Source: Pharus latifolius (lineage: Eukaryota > Streptophyta > Magnoliopsida > Poales > Poaceae). Taken from it: a stretch of DNA of 64,000 nt. Within the stretch, counting starts at the first letter, position 1; every line of letters starts with the position of its first letter. The translations under genes and the position numbers were made by a program. The stretch lies in NCBI GenBank assembly GCA_019359835.1, contig CM033327.1, forward strand, positions 34,981,288-35,045,287, given 5' to 3'. This document shows positions 9,407 to 20,253 of this stretch, piece after piece. The notes under the pieces are model-generated. The model did not search any database. It was not told the origin of the DNA and saw only the letters and a program-made list of their open reading frames with translations.

Positions 9407-11377
9407 ATGGCTCCCCCAAGAACAAGGGCTCGCACCCTTCCCGGTGACACCGGTCTCGGAGACCCGACGCCGCCCCTCCGAGACACTGCTGTCCCGGCGC
9501 TTCCTCTCGGAGGCGGCCAAGCCCAGGTACCGCCTCCCGCCTTTCCTCTTAACTTAGGTGCTTCTACCTCCAGGTTGCTCCCGGTGACCGCGGGGACCTC
9601 GGTCGGGACTAGGCTCCCCCTGACGGCTCCCCCGGCTCCCCGAGATGCCCTGCTTGAGGCTCTAGTGGAGGGCCAGCTCTGCGCCCAACGCTCTATGGAT
9701 GAGCTGCTCAACGTGTTGGCGCGGCCTCCGGCCCCCACATTTGCGTCGCACCCATACCCGGGGACTATGCCCCTGTTTATGGGTTACCCGGCGGCCCCTC
9801 TGGCCTCCGGAGGTCTGGCCGCCCCGTATGATCCCACCGGGGGGTTCCCACCCCCTGCGGGATATATGTCCGGACCCTTCCCGGCACCCAGGCCCGTCCC
9901 GGTGCCGGGGGGCTACTTCCTGCCCGGGCCTTTCATGGCACCAGGGGGTACCCCGTTCCAGGCCCAGTCCCGCCCCTCGTGTCGCGTTTACCGCACCGGG
10001 GGCGGTCGACAGAGCAGCTCCCGTGCCTCAGCGAACTCCCCCTCGGATCTGCTCCCCGGTCCCGGACGTCGCCGCAGGGGCTCCCCCCTTTCCGGTTCTG
10101 GATGTTACAGGGGCTTCCCCCTTTCCAGTTCCGGTCGTTGCCACGGGGGCTCCCTCCACTTCGGTTCCAAACGTCGCCGTGGGCGCCCCCTCCCCGGTTC
10201 CGGATAATACAGGGGCTTCCCCCTTTCCGGTCCCGGTGGTCTTCGTAGGGGGCTCCCCCCAGCCGGCCCCGAAAGTCCCTGTATTATCCGAAACCGGAAG
10301 AACTTCCCCCCGGCCGCGGGCGTGGGGAGCCTCGCTCTCACACCGGTCGGGGGAAAAGACCCGCTGAAGAGCCAGCCTCTCCGGAGGAGAGCCCGGACGT
10401 CCGGGAACTCAGCCCCGGTCCAGAGGAAAAGCGTCGCCACCGCCACTCCGGCGGACCTCTCGAACCGCTCCCTGACTCCGACAACGAGGGCGTGTCCCCC
10501 GTCAAAGAAGACAGCGACCGGGATTCTCCCCGGGAAGTGCAGGGGGCTAACCAACACCTGTGCCGGAGACTCCGTAGCATCCGGTGGCCACGGCCCTACC
10601 GCCCCCCGCACATCGAGCACTATAACGGTGAGGCAGACCCTTACGAACTCGTGCAGGTATACTCTACAGCCATCTCCGCGGCCGGGGGGGACGAGACGGT
10701 ACAATGCAACGTCTTCCCCCTTTACCTCACCGGCATTTCCCGCTCCTGGTTCTACAATCTGAAAGCCGGCTCCATCAAGTCGTTCACGCAGCTCAAGCGG
10801 GAGTTCTGCGCGAACTTCCAGGGGAACTATGTGCGCCCCCTGGACTCCTCGCAGCTGTACACAGTCCGGCAAAGGACTGGGGAAACCATCAGAAGCTTCT
10901 TCAAGCGCTTTGCTCAGGTGAAGAGCAAAGTGGCCCACGTCCCCGACTCTACGGTCATCGAAGCTGCAAAAGCGGCATCCTCCCGGGGGAGCTCCACCGA
11001 AAGTTATCCCGGAGCTGCCCCTCTTCCGCCGATGAGCTCTTCAACGTACTCGAAAAGTACGCTCGGGCAGAGGAAGACGACATCTGGAAGAAGACCAAAG
11101 GGGCTCCCGCCCCCGCCGACCGGGGGGCCAGGGATCCCCTCAAGCGCCCAAGGCGGGGGGGCGTAACGAGCCACGGCCTCGGGACACCTTTGTCCTCGAG
11201 GGCGGAGGCGACTCGCGCGACCCCCCGGGGGGCAACCGCCCCTTCCCCAAGCCGAAAGGCCATGGGGGAGGACAGTCTTCGCGCTGCCGGGAAGGCCCCG
11301 CGGGGAGAAGGCGGGAAGGACCGTGGTGCAGCTTCCACAGGTCCAGTACCCACGCTACCCGAGACTGCAGCCAGCTA
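9407..11377 (+). pseudogene. Copy A gag (frameshifted)
   Basis: The ATG at 9407 starts 36 bp after the LTR. The N-terminus is Pro/Gly-rich. It includes an imperfect repeat of about 14 residues around FPVPDVAAGAPP between about 10040 and 10250, in a different frame from the start. The capsid-like retrotrans_gag domain is at about 10590-10970 (HIEHYNGEADPYELVQVY, WFYNLKAGSIKSF, IRSFFKRFAQVK). It continues in other frames (LHRKLS...ADELFNVLEKYA) to a zinc-knuckle-like CSFHRSSTHATRDC near 11330-11370, spacing C-x2-H-x4-H-x4-C. The frame changes near 9960, 10300, 10970 and 11155, the last beside a G run. Gag would form the capsid and bind RNA, but this copy cannot. Confidence 0.75.
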
Positions 11378-13069
11378 TTGCAGCACTTCGCGGCGTTCCT
11401 CGATCTGCACCGGCAGGGGGGGACTCCGGCCTCCTTGCCCCCTCGGCCAGCTGTTCCGGCCCTTCCCGCTCCCGCGGGGGGTCAGCAGACGCAGATGCAG
11501 GAGGGGGAGCCTTCAGAAGCTCTCCCCTTTCAAACTTCTCTGCGCCGCATCAACGTCATCGTGGGAGGGTTCACCTCCGGGCGGGACTCTAAGCACCAGC
11601 GTAAGGAGTACGCGCGCGAGGTCAAGGTTGGGGGGGTGCTACATGCGTCCCCGCCACCTAAGTGGTCGGACGTCCCCCTCACCTTCACTGAGGAAGACGC
11701 GCAAGGGGTTCGCTTCCCCCACGACGACGCGCTCATTGTCTCCGCGACCATCTACAATTGCCACCTGGCCCGCATCCTTGTGGACGGCGGGAGCTCCGCT
11801 GACGTCCTATTCCTGAAGGCCTTCAAAGAGATGCAGGTGGATGAGAAGCTCCTGCAGCCCGCAGCCGGGCCTCTGCAAGGTTTTGTCCCGGGGAAGGCGA
11901 TCCACCCCGTGGGCAAGGTAGACCTCCCTATGACATTCGGTGCCCCGGAAAACTACTGGACCGAGTTAGTCCGCTTCGACGTAGTGGACCTCCCCTCCTC
12001 CTACAACGCGATAATGGGGAGGACCACAATCAACCGGCTGGGGCCTGACACGCATCAAAACTACCTCTACATGAAGATCCCCGGGCCGCATGGTGTGATC
12101 AACGTCCGGGGAGACCAAGACATGGCCCGTGCTCTATACGAGCGCGCTGCGGCCACAATCGGAAGCGTCAACCTCATAAAGACGCCCGGGGGGGAGGCTT
12201 CTCCCCCGGAACTAGACGCCGCTGCGCCACCGCCCGGGAGGCCCCTCCTCAAGCCGCGTCCGGAAGGGGGCCTCCGGAAGATCCTGCTGTCCCCGGGCGA
12301 CGAAGACAAAACCGTCCGAATCGGGGCGGAGCTCCCCGAGGAGCATGCAGCGCAACTTGCGGCTTTTCTGCGCGAAAACTCTGATGTTTTTGCGTGGAAG
12401 CCTTCGGACATGCGGGGCATCGCCCGAGAGGTCATTGAGCACAAGCTTGCAGTGGCCTCCGGTCACCCCCCGATCAAACAGAAGCTGCGGAAACTCTCCC
12501 TCGAGCGCCAAGAAGCAATCAAGGTGGAGATCACCCGGCTCCGAGAGGCGGGGTTCATTCGGGAGGTCCTGCACCCCGAGTTGCTCGTGAACCCCGTCCT
12601 CGTCAAGAAGTCAACCGGCAGGTGGCGGATGTGCGTGGACTTCACCGACCTTAACCGCGCCTGCCCCAAAGAGAACTTCCCGCTCCCGCGGATTGATCAG
12701 CTCGTCGACTCCACTGCGGGGTGCGAGCTCATGAGCTTCCTAGACACCTACTCGGGCTACCATCAATTCCGGATGGCGGAAGGGGACGAGGAAAAGACGA
12801 GTTTCATAACTCCCCTCGGAACCTTCTGCTACGTCCATATGCCCTTCGGGCTCAAGAACGCGGGGGCGACCTTCCAGCGCCTCATGGCGCTGGTCTTCAA
12901 AGATCAAGTCAGCCGCAACGTCGAAGTCTACGTAGACGACGCGGTCGTCAAGAGTCCCCGCGCAGCCTCCCACATCGACGACCTGGCTGAAACCTTCCGC
13001 AACCTCCGCGCATTCGGGCTCAAACTCAACCCGGAGAAGTGCGCCTTCGGGTCTGGGGGAAGCTCCTAG
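11378..13069 (+). pseudogene. Copy A protease and reverse transcriptase
   Basis: The 563-codon open frame starts within the gag tail. Protease: RILVDGGSSADVLF near residues 130-145, with Asp as the catalytic residue. RT: PPIKQKLRKL, AGFIREV, WRMCVDFTDLN, LPRIDQLVDST, FLDTYSGYHQF and YVHMPFGLKNAG. The catalytic YVDD (VEVYVDDAVVKS) is near residue 525. The frame is lost near 13055, where the sequence continues in another phase (WGKLLGFLVSQRGIE). A stop at 13067 follows. Unlike T1 copies, it has no UAG at the protease/RT boundary: the frame reads through GAELPEEHAAQLAAFL. Confidence 0.88.
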
Positions 13070-15525
13070 GTTTCCTCGTGTCCCAGCGGGGCATTGAGGC
13101 AAACCCTGAGAAGATCCGGGCATTCCTAGACATGCCCCCGCCGCGCTCCGTCAAGGATGTCCAGCGGCTCTCCGGCCGCTTAGCCGCGCTAAGCCGCTTC
13201 GTCTCCCGGTCGGGGGAGTGAGGCCTCCAGTTCTTCAAGATCCTCCGAGGGCTCGAGGGGTTCCGCTGGACCCACGAGGCCCAGGAGGCGTTCGATGACC
13301 TCAAGAAGTACCTCACGAGCCCTCCAATGCTCCTGAGTCCGTCTCCAGAAGAGCCCTTGCTCCTCTACCTCGCCACGACCCCCGTCGCCGTCAGCGCGGT
13401 CTTGGTGAAGGAGCAAGGGGGGCAGCAGCGTCCCGTGTACTACATGAGTGAGGCCCTCCAAGGGGCCAAAACTCGGTACAAGGAGATGGAGAAGATTTTC
13501 TACGCCCTCCTGATGGCGTCCCGGAAGCTTCACCATTACTTCCTGGGGCACCCCATCACCGTCCCGTCGTCCCTTCCCCTGGGGGAGGTACTGCGGAACA
13601 AAGAAGCTACTGGCCGGATTGGGAAGTGGGGGGCCGAGCTCGCCCCCTTCTCCTTGTCCCTTACCGGCCGCTCCGCCATCAAGTTGCAGGTCCTTGCCGA
13701 CTTCGTCGCAGAGTGGACTCCTGCCTCTGGGTCCAGGGACGAAGAACTCCCTGTGCCGCCCCGACGCAGTGATCATTGGACTCTCATGTTCGATGGGTCG
13801 CTGTGTCTCGCCGGGGCTGGTGTGGGAGTAGTCCTCCGTAGCCCCAAGGGGAAGGAACTCGAGTACGCCGCGCGGCTCGAGTTCCCCGCAACCAACAACG
13901 TTGCCGAATACGAGGCTTTGCTCCTCGGGATGCACCTTGCGCGCTCCCTGGGGATCCGGCGCCTCCTAGTCAAGGAAGATTCTCAGCTCGTAGTTTGCCA
14001 AATGGACAATTCTTACCTGTGCCATGACGCAAACTTAAGTCTTTATTTGCAGGAGGTGCGAAAGATGGAGAGGCATTTCGACGGTCTCGAGGCCTGGCAT
14101 ATCCCGCGAAGGGACAATGACCGGGCCGACGCCTTGGCTCGGGCCGCAAGCGCCCGGGAATTACTCCCCAAGGGGGCTTTCTTGGAAATCATCACGAAGC
14201 TCTCGGTGGCCTCCCCGGGCACGGGCGACGAGCCTCATGTCTCGGAGGTCGCCGAGATCACCCGGACTCCGTCTTGGATGGACCCCTTCATCTCCCTCAT
14301 CAAGGGGGAGGGGGACCCTCCTAGTGAGACCGAGGCTAAATGCCTCCGGGCTAAAGCCCGAGCATATCTCCTGCTGGAGGGGAGGCTCTACAAGCGGGGG
14401 GCTTCCGCCCTCCTGCGCTGCCTCCCCTGGCCGGAAGGACTTCAACTTCTCGAAGACATCCACGCGGGGAGCTGTGGTTCTCACCTAGCCCGGCGTGCCA
14501 TCGCGGCCAAGGCCCTCTGGTAGGGCTTCTACTGGCCCACGATCATGCGCGACGCGCGAGATCTTGTCTCCGCGTGCGAGGCATGCCAGAAGATGGCCAA
14601 GGGCTCGAACCTCTCCCCTATAGCGCTGCAGACAATCCCCATCACTTGGCCCTTCGTGCGCTGGGGGATGGACCTCTTAGGGCCCTTCCCCCCAGCGCCC
14701 GGAGGATACAAGTATGCGGTAGTCGCGGTCGACTATTTTACAAAGTGGGTTGAGGTGGAGACTTTGGCTAGCATCACGTCCCGGGCCGTCCAGCGGTTTT
14801 TCTAGAAAAATGTCGTATGTCGTTTTGGTGTCCCCCGGGAAATCACCGTGGACAACGGGACCCAATTCGACTCGGCTTATTTCCGGGAATTCTGCGAAGG
14901 CCTGGGGCTCGTCATCCACTTCGCCTCAGTGGCCCATCCCCGGAGCAATGGGGCTGTCGAGAGGGTCAACGGTGTAATCCTACAAGGGTTGCGCCGGAGA
15001 CTCGAGCAAACCACTTCTAAGCGGGGTGCATGGGCAGAGGAGCTCCTTAGCATCCTTTGCTCCATGCGCACGACCCCGTCCCGGGTGATGGGACGTGCTC
15101 CCTTCTCCTTGGTCTACGGGGCGGAGGCAGTCCTCCCCCCGGAGATTGGCCTCCAGTCGCTGCGGGTCGAGCTCCTAGAGGGAGCCACGCCCGCAGCGTA
15201 CCAGGCCAACGAGGCCAACCAGCGCTTGGAGGTTGACCTCGTGGAGGAGGAACGCGACCGAGCGCTCCTCCGCCACGCCATCTACGAGCGCGAGATGGCG
15301 CGTGCATACAATCAGCGCGTGCGTGAAAGATCCCTCTGCCTTGGGGACCTTGTCCTCAAGCGCGTCACAGACCCCCAAGCCCAGGGGAAGCTCTCCCCCA
15401 AGTGGGAGGGCCCCTACAGGATCTCCGCGGTCCTGGGCTCGGGGGCTTATAAGCTCTCCAACCTTCAAGAGCAGGAGCTGAAGCACACGTGGAACTTGCG
15501 TTTACTTCGTAAGTTCTGTGTTTAG
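13056..15525 (+). pseudogene. Copy A RT thumb, RNase H and integrase
   Basis: This is one reading frame with three stops. The RT end carries GKLLGFLVSQRGIEANPEKI. The RNase H-type domain includes LMFDGSLCLAGAGVGVVL near 13780, ATNNVAEYEALL near 13890 and RADALARAAS near 14130. The integrase has a C-x2-C zinc part (CEACQKM), core residues D (VVAVDYFTKW), D (DNGTQFDS) and E (SNGAVERVNG), and a C-terminal domain ending GPYRISAVLGSGAYKL. The stops are TGA at 13219-13221 (GERG expected), TAG at 14521-14523 (Gln expected, as in copy Y) and TAG at 14803-14805 (Trp expected). All fit C-to-T changes on one strand or the other. Confidence 0.88.
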
Positions 15526-16780
15526 CCTTACAGGCCTGTCCCCTCCCCCGGAGCGATCACGCCGGAGGGGGAGGAGGGGACACTGTACTTACCTTTTCCT
15601 CCCCTTTCGCGACTTCGCAGGGGGAGGCACTGTACTTCATTTTGTTAGCAATACATAGGTCCTGCTCTTCAACTGTCTCATTGCAGGTTCTTCTCATTAC
15701 CGCCCCTAGCGGCGATGCCCTCCCGCGAGGATGCCCTCCCCGCAAGGACGCCCTCCCCGTGAGGATGCCCTCCCCACGAGGAAGCCCTCCCCGTGAGGAT
15801 GCCCTCCCCGTGAGGAAGTGGGCCCGGACCCAGCAAGTCCCTCCTGTAGGGCGGCTTACGATCAGCCCTCGTGGACTGAGGGTGTAAGCGGCAACTCGGT
15901 CCCCAGTGGCCGCGGTAACGAGTCACTTTGGGAGACTAGTCCCCTGCCCAAACACTCAAGACCCGTCATCGGGCACTTCCTCCTCCGGGAGTAGACGCTC
16001 TCCCCAGTGGGACGTCTAATGGCTTTCTTGGATATCTCTTCCTCCTCCAGGAGTAGACGCTCTCCCCAGTGGGACGTCTAATGGAATTCTTGGATATTTG
16101 GTCCCCGGCGACCTTATTCCCGGCTCCCCGTTCTCACGGCGACCGGATGATTGCCTCCCGGAGACCCTATTCCCGGCTCCCCGTCCTCACGGCGACCAGA
16201 CGATTGTCTCCCGGAGAAGTTACGGATTTATCGGACATTTCTTCCCCGGAGACCCTATTCCCGGCTCCCCGTTCTCACGGCGACCAGAAGATCATCTCCT
16301 AGGAAGCTCACCTCTGGAAATCTCATCGGGTTTTCTTGGATGTTTCTTCCACACGAGGCCTTATTCCCGGCTCCCCGTTCTCACGGCGACCGGACGATTG
16401 TCTCCTGGAAGGTCTTTCCCTTGGAAACCTCGTTTTAAAATTTTCTAACTTGGAAAAATTCCTATGCTACAGGTCACTTCCACCCCGGGGGCCTTGTTAC
16501 GCCCACAGCGCGCAGAGCTACCCTCCAGCCCGCTATGGGCGGGGGGGGGGGGGATAAGAAACCCCCGGGTGTCGACCGCATCGCCCACGAGCAAACTTAG
16601 CTCATTCTTGTGAAAAGGAGTCATCCAAACCATCCAAGAAGAAAAAATAAAAAGACGACAAAGAAGGAAGCAACAACACGGCTTTATTGATCGTCAAACC
16701 CGGAGGACATCTTCCCCCTCCGGTGGGCATCGGAAACGGTACAACCCGGGTTCTAACCTGGGGGATCCTCTACATCCTAA
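15526..16780 (+). repeat. Copy A spacer with minisatellites and G homopolymers
   Basis: This is non-coding and repeat-rich. At 15711-15815 about seven copies of an 18-bp unit (GATGCCCTCCCCGTGAGG) occur. At 15985-16090 a sequence of about 65 bp around GAGTAGACGCTCTCCCCAGT is duplicated. At 16110-16410 CCCGGCTCCCCGTTCTCACG recurs at least four times at irregular spacing. A run of Gs lies near 16541-16554. Copy Y has the same kinds of repeats at 51880-52330 and 53900-54100. No sense gene is visible. Confidence 0.75.
16681..16692 (-). terminator. Candidate poly(A) signal of the copy A antisense transcript
   Basis: On the minus strand this reads AATAAAGCC. Copy Y has AATAAAGC at the equivalent place (about 54310-54318). 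It lies downstream of both antisense ORFs, so it is well placed to end their transcript. The motif is short, so the call rests mainly on its conservation in two copies. Confidence 0.45.
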
Positions 16781-16789
16781 GGCTCCTAC

Positions 16790-17141
16790 GCCTAATACTC
16801 CCGAAGGCTCTCCGCTAGCTCCCGGGCCAAGTCCCGGTACAATGCGCGCACATCTTCGGGCCAGAACTCATATCCCGCTGGTGGAAGTATCCGAAGAGGA
16901 GGTATCATCCGGAACCCCGGACGCGGGGGGGGGGGGGGGACAACTCGGCGCGATGATTGTCAAAATTGTCCAAGTGCCACTCCGGATGCCACCTTAACCG
17001 GACGGGCTCCTGGACGGCGTCCCCGCTGCGCTCCCTAGAGATGAGGCTTAGCAATATTAAAGCCGCTTGGGCATCCCCCGGAGAGCCCCTCCCGGACCTT
17101 CGCCCGAGAGTAACCTCCAGGGAACCCTGGTAACATTGCAT
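16790..17141 (-). CDS. Second small antisense ORF of T2 (copy A), unknown function
   Basis: I do not recognise the family. The minus-strand frame includes a stretch reading DAQAALILLSL, then EPVRLRWHPEWHLDNFDNHRAELSPP. After a G run the sequence resumes as a Tyr/Trp/Arg-rich tail (PPAGYEFWPEDVRALYRDLARELAESLREY). Copy Y has nearly the same peptide at 54400-54788. Conservation of this frame in two diverged copies suggests a real product or a 3' exon of the main antisense gene. Nucleotide conservation alone could also explain it. The G run at 16924-16939 probably breaks the frame here. Confidence 0.4.
16924..16939 (+). repeat. Poly(G) run
   Basis: An uninterrupted run of about 15 Gs lies inside the second antisense ORF. 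A similar one occurs near 16541. Copy Y has a C run near 56222-56234. Such runs are prone to length change and sequencing error. Confidence 0.7.
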
Positions 17142-17939
17142 TCAATTCAAAGACTTAGAAAAATTTCTAACTCTATTGCATTCCAAAATATCTTTTTACA
17201 AGTGTCCGGGGCTTCTTCTAAGAAGCTACCAGGATCAAAATCCTAAGAAAACAAAAAGGGTCCTAACTAAGACCCGGGGGGAGGCTCATACTTTGTCATT
17301 GGAGTCCTCCCCTCGGGGGGCTTCCTCCGAGGCCGGGGCCGGGGCGTCCATTGCCGGAGGCGCCGGTGCCGGGAATCTCACCCGGATGATCCGGTCGTAG
17401 AAGCCCCCGGCGAGCTGCTCCACCTCCCGGCACGAGGGCTCGAAGAACTCGGGGAAGCTCCGCGGGATGCGGCCCCCGATCGCCCGGGCGCCCACTCCCC
17501 GGTGCTCGACGAGCCCGGCCGCGGCCGCGACGACGGGGATCACCCGGCCCCGCGCCCGGGCGTCCGCTGCCTCCGGGATCACGAAGACTTGTGCATTAAG
17601 AAAATGCACAGCCTCCGTGAGCGTGGCCGGGGGTGCCTCCGAGCCACCTCCGCAGCCTAGGCTTACGCCAAGGCTCTCGAGGGCCGAGCGGACGGAACGG
17701 CCTACGTCCACCACCGCCCGGACGCTCGATGCCTCGAGCTCCCGGAAGGCCTCCTCCTTCGCTTTCGCCTCCTCCTGGAGGCGGCCGTTGATGGCCTCCA
17801 AGACGTGGACCTGGGCTCGAACCCGGGCCAGCTCCCGGAGAGCTTCGTCCCATTGGCCCAGGTAGGCGGCAGCCTTGTCCTCCTTGTCCTTGAGCAGCCG
17901 GACGACGCGCTGCTCAACGCCCCAGGTAATCGCCGCCCC

Positions 17940-18013
17940 CTATAAATTCCAGAGTTATAAAAATTTTGGATGCAGGGAACCAAAAGAAAGCGACAATCGC
18001 TTCGGGTGAATAC
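17940..18013 (-). other. Intron 2 of the copy A antisense gene
   Basis: It runs from donor GTATTC after CCCAG to an acceptor ending TTATAG before GGGGCGGCG, and is 74 bp, phase 0. Copy Y has a matching 73-bp intron at 55630-55702 with a GTTCAT donor and CGCAG acceptor. Confidence 0.75.
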
Positions 18014-18927
18014 CTGGGCTTGAAGGGACGAAAGCTCCGCGAAGCGATCGTGGAGCGTCCCCCCCGCGATGAAGGCCTGGACCTTCGGGGTCTGCAGGCC
18101 TTCCGAGTAACGCTCGACCTCCCCAGCGGAAAGCAAGGGGGTCTCCCGCCTGGCGCTGGTCCCGCCGCGGCCGGTAACGGGCTCCCAAACTTGGGCGCCC
18201 GGCACGACCTCGGTTGGGGTGGCTGTCGTCGTCGTCTTCGTCACGGAGGTGCCCCCCGAGGAAGTGGCCGAGGAAGTCCAGGAAGGGGTCCCTCGCCGGG
18301 GGGGGATCATCAACCCTTTCCCCTTCCCGGGCGGGAGGGCCCCCGGGGCCCCCACCTCTGGCGGGACCTCGTAGACCGAGGGGCTCCCCCCTTCGGCCAC
18401 GGGCCATTCCATCTGCGGAGGTGAGGTCTCCGCGAAGCTCACCTCCAGCTTCTCCGGCTCCAAGGGGGCCGAGGGTGCTGGCGGGGCCGCTATCGAAGGC
18501 GGCGATGGGGCGTAGTTCGCCGAGTCAGAGGCTGCCCCGTCTGTGGCCAGTTCCTTCCCCCGAGCCTCAACGGGGCTCTTGGGGGGAGGGGGTGTTGCTT
18601 CCCTCCGGGCCGGCGCCCGGGCGTGCTTGGTCTCGGGGGTCTCGTCCCGGGGCTTCACCGGTGTCGCCGTCGGCGTCATTGACGGGCTGGGGGCTTTTTG
18701 GACTCTGGCCTTCTTAGGCTCAGAGCCCCCGGCTGCGTCCTTCCCCCGCTTGTGCGACCCGGGGGTGGGGAGGGGCTTCCTCTCCGGGGGCTTCAGCCCG
18801 TAGGCCTCAGCCACCAGGTTCCGGGGAGGGCCCTCCCCCACGAGGCGCACGACGCGCTAGTGCTCGTCGGCGAAGTACCTCCCCAGGAGGTTCTCCGCCT
18901 TCTCCCGCGCCGCCGGGTACGGCCGGA

Positions 18928-18999
18928 CTACAAGAGGTAAAGAGTTAGTCAAATTTTCAAAAATTTGTAAATGCAATGAAGCAGGTCACCGGGACTTAC
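18928..18999 (-). other. Intron 1 of the copy A antisense gene
   Basis: It has a GTAAGT donor and a CTTGTAG acceptor on the minus strand, and is 72 bp. Removing it joins CCGAC to TCCGG and gives the frame L-R-P-Y-P-A-A-R-E-K-A-E-N-L-L. The same peptide is produced by splicing the 59-bp intron of copy Y. Confidence 0.8.
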
Positions 19000-19964
19000 G
19001 TCGGGTCACCGGCTTGATCGGGGGCTGCTGCTCCGGGCCCATGCCGATCCCCCTCCTCCCGCGTGCGAAGGGGGAGATCCTCAGGAGCATCATCTCCTCG
19101 GCGGCGTCCCGCATAGAGCGGGTCGTCCGGGAGATGATCACCTTGCCGAGGAGCTCGAGCTCCTCGTCCGTCCACACCGGAGGCTTCGAAGCGGACGACC
19201 TGCTGTAAGAGGCGGGCTCCGGGGCGTACGTCACCTCCTCGTCCCGGACCCAGAGGTAGAACCATCTCCGGATCCAGTCACCCCAATGGTCCTGGGAGGC
19301 TGCCGCTAGGTAGTCGGCCACCCGGGACGGCAGCATCTGCACCATCACCGAGCCAAAGGGGGACTTGGGTGCCCCCTTCACCAGGTGGGAGCTCCGCGCC
19401 GCCGGTTCATAGAAGTACCGGAAGACGCGTAGGGTGGGCTCCCTCCCGGTCGCCGTCTCAAAAAGCCAGATGAAGAGGCCCATCCGGACGATGGCGTTCG
19501 GGGTGAGGTGGTTGAGAGCCACCCCATACTCCTTTAGAAACTCCCGGAGCATGGGATGCGCCGGGAGCCAGAGGCCCACCTCCAGGAAGGCCTCGAAGGC
19601 CACGACCTCCCGGGCCTGGGGCGGGCGGCTCCGTCTTTCTTCACGGGGACCCGGATGTCCCCGTCCTCCACGACTCCACGCTCGACCATGGACTCAGTGT
19701 CCTCGGCAGTGAACTCGGACGCCCAGAGGAAGTCCGGAGCGACCTACTCCGGGGGCACCTCGGTCGTCTTCGCTCGACCCTTCGGTGCCATCAGGTCAGT
19801 TTTTTCCGGAGACTAACTTTGCAGGGGGCTACGTCTAAAAGTTCGGGACGCTTGCTACCGGGAGCTAGTTACCGGAAGGTGGCTACCGGGAGAGAGCTAC
19901 CGGGAGAGCAAAACGCGCTAAGGCTGAGAAATTTGGAATGAAGTTACAGGGCCCCCCAAGGCCC

Positions 19965-19972
19965 TATTTATA
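19965..19972 (-). promoter_or_regulatory. TATA box of the copy A antisense gene
   Basis: The minus strand reads CTATAAATAGGG, 175 bp upstream of the antisense ATG. Copy Y has CTATAAATAGGG 178 bp upstream of its ATG. This conserved spacing supports a dedicated antisense promoter lying between the gene and the 3' LTR. Confidence 0.7.
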
Positions 19973-20233
19973 GAGGCGAGCCGTGGTCCAGATGGGCGCC
20001 ACGTGGCACCCCGTGGAGCAATCTGGACCGTTGAAGTTCAAACCGTGCGCGGGAAACGAAGGGACTGGCGCTCAAATCGAGGCGTCGGTTCGAACCGCGA
20101 GCGCATTTATGGCGAAACGGCGCGGCCTTAAGCGCGGGGCACGGGAGCCGAAGCATCACGGCTCCGGTGGCTTGGTCCGGAGATTTTCCCGGTGACATGT
20201 ACCATACCCACCGGGGACTCGAGCATCGTCCCC

Positions 20234-20253
20234 GGGGGGGCATGGGGGGCTGC
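20234..20253 (+). other. Polypurine tract of copy A
   Basis: A G-rich tract with a CATGGGGGGCTGC end abuts the TGTTGGGGG start of the 3' LTR. It is the expected plus-strand primer for reverse transcription. Copy Y has GGGCATGGGAGGGCTGC at the same place. Confidence 0.7.

Larger units (their letters stand above)
17286..19791 (-). pseudogene. Copy A antisense accessory gene, three exons (Transposase_28-like)
   Basis: The gene opposes gag-pol. Exon 1 (19791-19000) starts MAPKGRAKTTEVPPE and carries the Transposase_28-like core: VGLWLPAHPMLREFLKEYG, LNHLTPNAIVRMGLFIWLF, YFYEPAARSSHLVKG and HWGDWIRRWFYLWV. Intron 1 (18999-18928, GT-AG) is in phase 1. Exon 2 (18927-18014) is Pro/Ser/Thr/Lys-rich and probably disordered. 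Intron 2 (18013-17940, GT-AG) is in phase 0. Exon 3 (17939-17286) is charged and coiled-coil-like (REL.RVRAQVHVLEAINGRLQEE), ending EDSNDKV-stop. Both introns have the same position and phase in copy Y. Stops TAG at 19744-19746 and 18857-18859 replace Glu codons of copy Y, so this copy is dead. Extra antisense ORFs are known from Tat elements; their function is not. Confidence 0.8.

Noticed and set aside
13219..14805. Programmed readthrough at the stops in copy A pol
   Set aside because: Each stop is private to copy A (copy Y or X has a sense codon), and each fits a single deamination event. Only the T1 UAG is shared between copies.
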